Origin: Halorussus vallis | GTDB lineage: Archaea > Halobacteriota > Halobacteria > Halobacteriales > Haladaptataceae | Assembly: GCF_024138165.1 (NCBI RefSeq) | Contig: NZ_CP100001.1 | Coordinates: 248,001-312,000 of the forward strand | Direction: 5' to 3' | DNA length: 64,000 nt | Part shown: piece by piece, positions 9,431 to 16,377 of the stretch | How positions within the stretch are numbered: the first letter of the stretch is position 1 | Layout of the letters: each line of letters begins with the position of its first letter | Notes under the pieces: generated by a model | The model's database searches: none | The model's input: the letters and a program-made list of their open reading frames with translations, nothing else | Told to the model about the DNA's origin: nothing | Translations under genes and position numbers: made by a program

Positions 9431-11082
9431 GACTCGACGCCTCCTTCGCGCGCGGATTCGGCCGACTCCTCGGAATCCGCGGCCGAGTCGGCGGAGTCCG
9501 CGGACTCCGCCGACTCGGCAGTCCGGTCGCTCCGGTCGGCCGCCTCGTCTCCCGATTCGACGGTTTCGCCGGCCATCAGCAGGCCGAGTTCCCGCTCGGT
9601 CACCGCGTCGGGGTCGACCACGTCGACGAACTCGCCCTCGTACATCACCGCGATGCGGTCGGCGAGTTTTCGGACCTCGTCGAGTTTCGACGAGACAAGC
9701 AGGACCGCCATCCCCGCGTCGCGCATCTCCAGCAGGCGCTCGTGGATGAACTCTATCGCGCCGATGTCGACCCCGCGCGTGGGGTGGGACGCGACGACGA
9801 GGTCGGGTCGGTGTTCGAGTTCCCGGCCGACGATGAACTTCTGCTGGTTGCCGCCCGACAGCGACGCCGCCTCCGCGTCCGCGTCCGAGGGCTGGACGTC
9901 GTAGCGGTCGACGATCTCCTCGGCGTGGTCGCGGACCGCCCGCCAGTCGATGAAGCCGCCGCGTTCGTACGGTTCGACGGTCTGGTTGCCGAGCAGCGCG
10001 TTCCGGACCAGGTCGTAGTCCTGGACTAGCCCTTCGGCCTGCCGGTCCTCGGGAACGTAGGCGATGCCCGACTCGATGCGGCGGCGGCGACTCGCGTCGG
10101 TGACGTCGACGCCGTCGAAGGTGACGGTGCCCGAGTCGACGGTCCGGAGGCCGTTGAGCGCCTCGACCAGTTCGGCCTGACCGTTGCCTTCGACGCCCGC
10201 GACGCCGAACACTTCGCCCTCGCGGACCGCGAAGTCGACGTCGCTCACCTGTTCGAGGTCGCGGTCGTCCCGGACCCGGAGTTCCTCGACCGAGAGCGCC
10301 ACCTCGCCGGGGACGCTCTCGCGCTCGGGGTAGTCGAACAGCACGTCGCGGCCGACCATCAACTGGGCGAGTTCCTCCTGTGTGGTGTCGGCCGCGTCGA
10401 CGGTGCCGACGTTCTTCCCGTCCCGGAGGACGGTGATGCGGTCGGCGACCGCGAGCGCCTCGTCGAGTTTGTGAGTGATGAAAATGAGCGAGCGCCCGCG
10501 GTCGGTGAGTTCGTCCATCACCTCGAACAGCCCCTCGACCTCCTGGGGCGTGAGGACCGCGGTCGGTTCGTCGAGCACGAGAGTGTCGGCCCCCCGGTAG
10601 AGGCTCTTGACGATCTCGACGCGCTGCTGGACGCCGACGCCGAGTCGCTCGACGCGAGTGTCGAGGTACCGGTCGACGTCGAAGCCGTAGGTCGAACAGA
10701 TCTCCTCGATGTCCTCCCTGGCGCTCGCCTCGTCGACCAGCCCGTTCTCCGTCGGTTCGTGGCCGAGGACGACGTTCTGGACCACGGTCATGGTGTCGAC
10801 GAGCTGAAAGTGCTGGTGGATCATCCCGACGCCCGCGTCGATGGCGTCGCGCGGGGAGTCGAAGGTCCGGCGCTCGCCGTCGACGTAGACGTCGCCCGCG
10901 TCGGGTTCGTACAGTCCGTAGAGGACGCTCATCAGGGTCGTCTTGCCGGCCCCGTTCTCGCCGATCAGGGCGTGGACCGTCCCCTTCCCGAGCGAGAGGT
11001 CGACGTCGTCGTTGGCGACGACGTCGCCGAAGCGCTTGGTGATGCCGTCGAGTCGGACGGCGGGTGCTCGTGTGTCGCTCAT
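9427..11082 (-). CDS. BMP-type ABC transporter ATP-binding protein (YufO/NupO-like, two ABC domains)
   Basis: About 551 residues with two tandem ABC cassettes, as in sugar/nucleoside importers. Cassette 1 has Walker A GENGAGKTT and Walker B LVLDEPTAVLTPQE. Cassette 2 has the degenerate Walker A GVEGNGQAELVEAL, the signature LSGGNQQK and VASHPTRGVDIGA. The start is placed at ATG 11082 rather than GTG 11088. The last ~45 residues form a Glu/Ser/Asp/Ala tail (repeating ESADSADSA) not needed for the fold and encoded by a perfect 38-bp palindrome. It energises import by the two downstream permeases. Upstream neighbour is the receptor gene, 45 bp away from ATG to stop. Confidence 0.95.
   Translation of the reverse strand: MSDTRAPAVRLDGITKRFGDVVANDDVDLSLGKGTVHALIGENGAGKTTLMSVLYGLYEPDAGDVYVDGERRTFDSPRDAIDAGVGMIHQHFQLVDTMTVVQNVVLGHEPTENGLVDEASAREDIEEICSTYGFDVDRYLDTRVERLGVGVQQRVEIVKSLYRGADTLVLDEPTAVLTPQEVEGLFEVMDELTDRGRSLIFITHKLDEALAVADRITVLRDGKNVGTVDAADTTQEELAQLMVGRDVLFDYPERESVPGEVALSVEELRVRDDRDLEQVSDVDFAVREGEVFGVAGVEGNGQAELVEALNGLRTVDSGTVTFDGVDVTDASRRRRIESGIAYVPEDRQAEGLVQDYDLVRNALLGNQTVEPYERGGFIDWRAVRDHAEEIVDRYDVQPSDADAEAASLSGGNQQKFIVGRELEHRPDLVVASHPTRGVDIGAIEFIHERLLEMRDAGMAVLLVSSKLDEVRKLADRIAVMYEGEFVDVVDPDAVTERELGLLMAGETVESGDEAADRSDRTAESAESADSADSAADSEESAESAREGGVES
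9482..9519. repeat. Perfect 38-bp palindrome in the ABC ATPase C-terminal tail
   Basis: Two 19-base halves (9482-9500, beginning gccgagtcggcggagtcc, and 9501-9519) are exact reverse complements with no spacer. The encoded peptide is the low-complexity Ser/Ala/acidic tail. Part of the symmetry follows from alternating GAGTC/GACTC codons, but perfect symmetry over 38 bp is remarkable. Confidence 0.95.
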
Positions 11083-11133
11083 CGCCACGGAGTGCGGTTG
11101 GGTATCATGGATGGTGAGGAGGTGGTCGACCGC

Positions 11134-12318
11134 TCAGTTCTGACAGCCCGAGGCGCTACACGGCACCGTCACGTCGCCGTTCACGATGGCCTTGCGCGAC
11201 TCCTCGAGGTTCTTGTTCACCAGGTCGGGGAGCTTCGGGCCGATGACCCGGCCGAGGACCACCGCGACGGCGTCCTGTTCGAGGCCGAGGACGTTCTCGC
11301 CGTTGACCTGCTGCCAGTTGCCCTGCGCGACCGCCGACGCCACTCGGTTGGTCCCCTCGTTGATGTACTTGACCGCCGAGCCCATGATGACGTCCTCGTA
11401 GTTGGGGAGCGTCTTCGACTGGTCGGCGTCGACGCCGATGGCGAACCGGTTTGCGTTCTGGGCGGCCTGGAAGACGCCTTGGCCGGCCGCCGAGGCGGCG
11501 TGGTAGACGATGTCGGCCCCGGCGTCGTACTGGGAACTGGCGATGTTGTTCGCCGTCTGGGTGTCGGTGTAGTTGCCGATGTAGCCCACCTTCACGCTCA
11601 CGTCCTGGTTGACCCACTTCGCCCCGGCCCGGTAGGAGCGTTCGAACGCGTTGATGAGCGCACCGTCGACGCCGCCGACGAAGCCCACCGTGGGGTTGTC
11701 GGCCGTCGTCGAGTTGCCGGCGTGTGAGAACTGTCGGGTCGTCATCGTGCCCGCGAGGACGCCTGCCTGGAACGACATCTGGTGGTTGGCCCAGGTGTAG
11801 CCGGCGACGTTCGGCTGGTCGACGTAGTCGTTGATGAGCATCCACTTCTGGTCGGAGTACTGGCTGGCGTTCGATTCGAGCGCCTGGGTGTGGTTGTAGC
11901 CCACCAGCACGATGAGGTCGTAGTCGGGGTTCCGGCTCTCGGCCAGCCGCGACTGGACCGTTCCGTACTGGGACTGGTCGGTCTCCTCGACCTGCTGTAT
12001 CTTGATATTGAACTTCTTGGCGGCGTTCTGGAGTCCCTCCAGCGCGAGGTCGTTGAACGCCTTGTCGCCGAAGCCGGCGGGACTGGAGACGATGGCGACG
12101 TTCGTCGGTTCGCCGCCGCCCCCACCGCCCCCGCCGCCCGAAGTGGTGGTGTCCGTCGTGGTACCGCCGTCTTGCGAGCCGGTACAGCCGGCGAGCCCGA
12201 TTCCGCCGACCAGTGCCACCCCCGACCTGAGAACGCGACGCCGGTTCACACCGCCCGCAGTCAGTTTCTGTGCGTATGCCGGTTCCGCTCCGTCTGTTTC
12301 GTCCGTGTGGCGAGTCAT
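11134..12318 (-). CDS. BMP-family substrate-binding lipoprotein (nucleoside-like receptor)
   Basis: 394 residues from ATG 12318. N-terminal Tat-type signal NRRRVLRSGVALVGGIGLAGC ends in the lipobox LAGC, followed by a Thr/Gly linker with nine consecutive Gly. The mature part is a periplasmic-binding-protein type I fold with BMP hallmarks (VAIVSSPAGFGDKAFNDLALEG at its start, GFVGGVDGALINAFERSYRAG, VYHAASAAGQGVFQAA, AIGVDADQ). Characterised BMP receptors (TmpC, PnrA, BmpA) bind purine nucleosides, so nucleoside import is the best guess; the ligand pocket is not resolvable by eye. First gene of the operon receptor-ATPase-permease-permease. The gene upstream on the same strand is nrdB. Confidence 0.93.
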   Translation of the reverse strand: MTRHTDETDGAEPAYAQKLTAGGVNRRRVLRSGVALVGGIGLAGCTGSQDGGTTTDTTTSGGGGGGGGGEPTNVAIVSSPAGFGDKAFNDLALEGLQNAAKKFNIKIQQVEETDQSQYGTVQSRLAESRNPDYDLIVLVGYNHTQALESNASQYSDQKWMLINDYVDQPNVAGYTWANHQMSFQAGVLAGTMTTRQFSHAGNSTTADNPTVGFVGGVDGALINAFERSYRAGAKWVNQDVSVKVGYIGNYTDTQTANNIASSQYDAGADIVYHAASAAGQGVFQAAQNANRFAIGVDADQSKTLPNYEDVIMGSAVKYINEGTNRVASAVAQGNWQQVNGENVLGLEQDAVAVVLGRVIGPKLPDLVNKNLEESRKAIVNGDVTVPCSASGCQN

Positions 12319-12633
12319 TGCCCTGCTGTGACAGATTAACACACAAGGAGGTAAATATCTATTCGGTTATATTAGGACGCTGTCGAGACGATAAAATTCG
12401 TGAGATGGTAACAGGGCACGCGCTCGGCTTCCGGAGCGAGGCCGCCTGCGGCCTCGCTCCGGGCGTTCGGCGTCTCCTCGGGCGGCCGACTTCTCCGGAG
12501 TTCGGCCGGTGAACCCGCGCGAATCGAGGCGGTCGGAGGGACGCGGCGTCGGCGAAACGACGAGGACGTCCCGTATTCTGAGTGCATCACGAAGAGGTGT
12601 CGACCTCCACGAGGGAGCGGGCGGACTCCGGCG
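12319..12633. other. 315-bp intergenic region: importer promoter and nrdB downstream hairpin
   Basis: No gene is visible. The AT-rich part at about 12335-12375 holds the presumed promoter of the importer operon (a minus-strand TATA-like gatatttac at about 12354-12362, 36-44 nt before the ATG). The GC-rich part includes a strong 14-bp hairpin (12431-12462), about 170 nt after the nrdB stop. Confidence 0.7.
12431..12462. repeat. Intergenic hairpin: perfect 14-bp arms, 4-nt loop
   Basis: Left arm 12431-12444 (ccggagcgaggccg), loop cctg, right arm 12449-12462. It lies downstream of nrdB and upstream of the importer operon. There is no T-run, so it is not a classic bacterial terminator; it could act at RNA 3' ends or be a dispersed palindromic element. 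Confidence 0.9.
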
Positions 12634-13620
12634 CTACCAGTCCAGCGACCCGCCCGACCGGTACTCGGTCACCTGCTTTTCGAAGAAGTTCGTCTCCTTG
12701 TTGAGGTCGGTCGCCTCCGACATCCACGGGAAGGGGTTGTCGGTGCCGTAGGTTTCGGGGAGGTCGAGTTGTCGGAGTCGGCGGTCGGCGACGTACTCGA
12801 CGTACTCGGCGAACTGCTCGGGACCCATGCCCAGAATCTCGTCCGGACAGGCCTCGCGGGCGTACACCTGTTCGAGTTCGACCGCGCGTTCGATGAGGGA
12901 GGCGATCTCCGCGCCGAACTCCTCGGTCCAGACGCCGAGGTGTTCGGCGCGAATCGCGTTCACGAGGTCGACGCCGAACGCGAGGTGGACCGACTCGTCG
13001 CGCATGATGTACTCGAACTGCTGGCCGATGCCGACCATCTTGCCCTGCCGCTTCAGTCCGAGCATCATGGCGAACCCGGCGTAGAAGAAGACGCCCTCCA
13101 TCACGACGTAGAAGCCGATCAGGTCCCGGAGCAACGACCGCACGTCGGCGTCGCTCTCCAGTTCGAAGTCGTCGTCCAGGAGCGTCTCGGTCAGTCCGAC
13201 GACGAACTGGTCTTTCTCCTCGATGGCCGGGACCTCGTCGTACATGCCGTAGACGTAGTCGGGGTCGAGGCCGAGCGAGTCGCAGCAGTAGATGAACGTG
13301 TCCGTGTGGATGGCCTCCTCGTAGGCCTGCCGGAGGAGGTACTGGCGACACTCGGGGCTGGTGACGTGCTCGTAGACCGCGAGCACGAGGTTGTTTGCGG
13401 TCAGCGACTCGGCGGTCGAGAAGAACCCGAAGTTCCACTCGACCAGTCGGCGCTCGGGGTCGGTGAGCGCGTCGCCCTTCCACTGGGAGACGTCCTCGCC
13501 CATCGGAATCTCCTCGGGCACCCAGTTGTTGTCGACGCCCGCACGGTAGTACTCGCGGGCCCAGTCGTACTCTATCGGCAGGATCTTGTTCGGGTCGGTC
13601 TTGTCGTCGTCGAGTATCAT
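12634..13620 (-). CDS. nrdB: Ribonucleotide reductase R2 (small) subunit, class Ic-like
   Basis: 328 residues from ATG 13620 (MILDDDKTDPNK). The ferritin-like dimetal ligands are in place with family spacing: E71, E102, H105, E175, E209, H212. Two points differ from class Ia: the first ligand is Glu, not Asp (FSTAESL), and the position of the radical tyrosine, His+4, is Phe109 (EEAIHTDTF). Both are the hallmarks of Chlamydia-type R2c, which uses a Mn/Fe cofactor instead of a tyrosyl radical. The C-terminus keeps a Tyr (EYRSGGSLDW) for radical transfer to R1. It starts 2 bp after the nrdA stop, so the two are co-transcribed. With NrdA it reduces ribonucleotides for DNA synthesis under aerobic conditions. 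Confidence 0.95.
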   Translation of the reverse strand: MILDDDKTDPNKILPIEYDWAREYYRAGVDNNWVPEEIPMGEDVSQWKGDALTDPERRLVEWNFGFFSTAESLTANNLVLAVYEHVTSPECRQYLLRQAYEEAIHTDTFIYCCDSLGLDPDYVYGMYDEVPAIEEKDQFVVGLTETLLDDDFELESDADVRSLLRDLIGFYVVMEGVFFYAGFAMMLGLKRQGKMVGIGQQFEYIMRDESVHLAFGVDLVNAIRAEHLGVWTEEFGAEIASLIERAVELEQVYAREACPDEILGMGPEQFAEYVEYVADRRLRQLDLPETYGTDNPFPWMSEATDLNKETNFFEKQVTEYRSGGSLDW

Positions 13621-13622
13621 GG

Positions 13623-16106
13623 TCACTGGCAGGCGTCGCAGGTCGAGTCCTCGACGCTCGGAAGGTCGGTTTCCGCACCGTTCGCCTCGCAGGAATCGCC
13701 CTCCTCGGTGTCGCCTTCCCTCCCGCCGCCGTCGACGGTCCGCCGTCCCCGAGTCTGGGTCTTGCCGTACTCGCTCATGTCGAGCGTGGACTTCTCGATC
13801 TGAGACGCGCCGAGCGTCCGGAGGTAGTAGGTCGTCTTCACGCCGAGTTCCCACGCCGTCCGGTAGACGTCGTCCAACAGCGACCCGTCCGTCGAGGGGA
13901 AGAAGACGTTGTGCGAAACCGACTGGTCTATCCACTGGCCGCGGCGGGCGGTGAGTCGAAGTTGGTGTCGCGGGTCGATCTCGAACGCCCCGCGGTACAG
14001 TTCCCGAAGTTCGTCTGGTATCGCGTCTATCTCCCCGACCGAACCGTCGTGGAACTTGATGCGGTCTAACATCTCGGCGTCCCAGAGGTCGCGGTCTCGG
14101 AGGTCGGCGACGAGGCGGTCGTTGACCACCGTGAACTCCCCGCTCATGTTCGACTTGACGTAGAGGTTCGAGTAGATCGGCTCGATGGAGGGCGTCGTCC
14201 CCGCGATGGTCGAGATGGTCGCGGTCGGCGCGACCGCCATCGTGTTGGAGTTGCGCATCCCGTGGTCGGCGACCAGTTCCCGGACCGCGTCCCAGTCGAG
14301 GCGCTCCTCGCGGGGGAGCGGAATCTCGCGGCCGCGCTCGTCCTCCAACAGGTCGAGGGTGTCCTGCGGGAAGATGCCGCGGTCCCACTTCGACCCCTCG
14401 AAGGAGTCGTACGCGCCGCGTTCGCGGGCTAACTCCGCGGAGGTCCGAATCGCGTGGTAGGCGACGAACTCCTGGGACTCGTCGGCGAACGCGACCGCCT
14501 CCTCGGAGGCGAACGGAATCCGGCGTTCGAACAGCGCCTCGTGGAAGCCCATCACGCCCATGCCGACGGGGCGGTGGCGCGCGTTCGACCGCTCGGCCTC
14601 CTCGGTGGGATAGAAGTTCAGGTCGACCACGTTGTCGAGCATCCGCATCCCGGTTTCGACGGTCTCGCGGAGTTTCTCGCGCTCGAGACCGTCGGGGGTC
14701 ACGTGCTTCGAGAGGTTGACCGAGCCGAGGTTACAGACCGCGTGCTCGTCCTCGGACGTGTTGAGCGTGATTTCGGTGCAGAGGTTCGACGAGCGGACGA
14801 CGCCCGCGTGGTCCTGTGGCGACCGGACGTTGCAGGGGTCCTTGAACGTGAGCCACGGGTGGCCGGTTTCGAACAGCCGAGTCAGGGTCTTGCGCCAGAG
14901 TTCCTCGGCGTCCACGACCTCGTACTGGCGGAGTTCGCCCGCTTCGGCCTTCCGCTCGTACGCTCTGTACAGTTCCTCGAACTCCCGACCGTACGTCTCG
15001 TGGAGTTCGGGCACCTCGTCGGGCGAGAACAGCGTCCACTCCTCGCCCGCCTCCACCCGCTTCACGAACAGGTCCGGAATCCACGCCGCGGTGTTCATGT
15101 CGTGGGTCCGGCGCCGCTCGTCGCCGGTGTTCCGCCGGAGGTCGATGAAGTCCGGGTAGTCGAGGTGCCAGCACTCCAGGTAGGCGCAGGCCGCCCCGCG
15201 GCGCTTGCCCGAGCGGTTGATGGCCGCGGTCACGTCGTTGCTTATCTTGAGGAACGGGACCACGCCGGTCGACTCGACGCCCGTCGACTCGATGAGCGAC
15301 CCCGACGCCCGGATCGGCGTCCAGTCGTTGCCGAGGCCGCCGCTCCACTTCGAGAGTTTGGCGTGACCCCGGTAGCCGTCGAAGATGCCTTCGAGGTCGT
15401 CGGGCATCGTCGTGAGGTAGCAGGAACTCAGTTGCGGGTGGACGGTTCCGGCGTGGAACAGCGTCGGACTCGACGGGACGAACCGGAGCGTCGACATGAC
15501 CTCGTAGAATTCCTCGGCGCGCGCTCGGCGCTCGTCTACTGGCTCTCGCAGGGCCAGTCCCATCGCCACCCGCATCCAGAACGCCTGCGGGAGTTCGAGG
15601 CGCTCGCCGTCGGCCGTCTTCAGGAAGTACCGCTGGTAGAGCGTGTCGAGGGCGGTGTAGTCGAACAGTTCGTCGCGGGCGGGAACCAGCGCCTCGGCCA
15701 GCGCGTCGAGGTCGAACGTCAGCATCCGTTCGTCCAGCAGGTCCTCGCGGACCCCGCGCTCGACGTTCGCGACGAACGTCTCGCGGTAGGCCGCCTCGCG
15801 GTCGTCGGGGCGTTCGCCGAGTTTCCCCTCGGCGTCGGGCGACTCGCCGGCGACCTCGCGGTCGTACCGCTCGCGGAACGCAGCCGCGGCGACCGCTTCG
15901 TAGGTGGGGTCGCGCTCGATTCGCGCCGTCGCCGCGTCGACGGCGGCGTCGTACACCTCCGAGAGCGAGGCCCCCGCGTAGAGGCTCCGCTCGGCGTCGG
16001 CGACGAGTTCGTCCAGCGCGTCGTCGGTTAGCGCGTCCTCGCACTTGGTCCTCGCGCGGTCGAGAACCGCGCGAACCGTCTCCGTCTCGGTAGTGGTCTG
16101 ACTCAT
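13623..16106 (-). CDS. nrdA: Ribonucleoside-diphosphate reductase R1 (large) subunit
   Basis: 827 residues. Catalytic residues of class I R1 are visible: the first redox Cys in LSSCYLTTMPDD, N-x-C-x-E in SSNLCTEI (Asn, thiyl-radical Cys, Glu), the second redox Cys in AVCNLGSVNL, the paired radical-transfer tyrosines in KTTYYLRT, and a C-terminal Cys pair (STCDACQ) for re-reduction by thioredoxin/glutaredoxin. The N-terminus starts directly with helices (RAVLDRARTKCEDAL, later ARIERDPTYEAVAAAAF) that match the second half of an ATP-cone; the beta-hairpin with the usual KRDG-type motif is absent and no in-frame extension exists upstream. Dimer/substrate-specificity regions appear complete. Operon with nrdB. 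Confidence 0.96.
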   Translation of the reverse strand: MSQTTTETETVRAVLDRARTKCEDALTDDALDELVADAERSLYAGASLSEVYDAAVDAATARIERDPTYEAVAAAAFRERYDREVAGESPDAEGKLGERPDDREAAYRETFVANVERGVREDLLDERMLTFDLDALAEALVPARDELFDYTALDTLYQRYFLKTADGERLELPQAFWMRVAMGLALREPVDERRARAEEFYEVMSTLRFVPSSPTLFHAGTVHPQLSSCYLTTMPDDLEGIFDGYRGHAKLSKWSGGLGNDWTPIRASGSLIESTGVESTGVVPFLKISNDVTAAINRSGKRRGAACAYLECWHLDYPDFIDLRRNTGDERRRTHDMNTAAWIPDLFVKRVEAGEEWTLFSPDEVPELHETYGREFEELYRAYERKAEAGELRQYEVVDAEELWRKTLTRLFETGHPWLTFKDPCNVRSPQDHAGVVRSSNLCTEITLNTSEDEHAVCNLGSVNLSKHVTPDGLEREKLRETVETGMRMLDNVVDLNFYPTEEAERSNARHRPVGMGVMGFHEALFERRIPFASEEAVAFADESQEFVAYHAIRTSAELARERGAYDSFEGSKWDRGIFPQDTLDLLEDERGREIPLPREERLDWDAVRELVADHGMRNSNTMAVAPTATISTIAGTTPSIEPIYSNLYVKSNMSGEFTVVNDRLVADLRDRDLWDAEMLDRIKFHDGSVGEIDAIPDELRELYRGAFEIDPRHQLRLTARRGQWIDQSVSHNVFFPSTDGSLLDDVYRTAWELGVKTTYYLRTLGASQIEKSTLDMSEYGKTQTRGRRTVDGGGREGDTEEGDSCEANGAETDLPSVEDSTCDACQ

Positions 16107-16181
16107 GGTGTCTCCTCGCCGGAAAGGGGACGGGAGGCCGAACCCGGGACAGCGTCGCCACTGCTCGGTCGGCGTCCGGGG

Positions 16182-16254
16182 ACGCTGGCGATTTCGGCGC
16201 GTCCGGCGCGGGGTATCACCGCCGCGTTCTTCGCCGGGCCGAAATCGCCAGCGT
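16182..16254. repeat. Perfect 17-bp inverted repeat upstream of nrdA
   Basis: Left arm 16182-16198 (acgctggcgatttcggc) and right arm 16238-16254 are exact reverse complements separated by 39 bp. It lies 76-148 bp upstream of the nrdA ATG, between the Rieske gene stop and nrdA. It could be an operator pair for a dimeric regulator, a 5'-leader hairpin, or a mobile palindrome. Confidence 0.92.
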
Positions 16255-16377
16255 GGCCACTATCGACCGTTCGGTGCCGTCTCCCGTCGGATTCTCTCCG
16301 GCCGTACCCACCACTGTTCGGTCGGACCCGGATAAAGTTTTCCAACTAAGGTTTCAGAAGAGCAAGTTAGTTTGTTC

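Noticed and set aside
9450-9530. Possible CRISPR-like repeats from repeated GAGTC/GACTC motifs
   Set aside because: There are no regularly spaced repeat-spacer units; it is a coding low-complexity palindrome.
12634-14388. 584-aa ORF joining NrdB to upstream sequence
   Set aside because: The first ~255 residues are a frame-shifted reading of the nrdA 3' part; the real nrdB starts at ATG 13620, 2 bp after the nrdA stop.
14454-16031. 525-aa plus-strand ORF opposite nrdA
   Set aside because: Antisense reading of NrdA, which has all catalytic residues in the minus frame.
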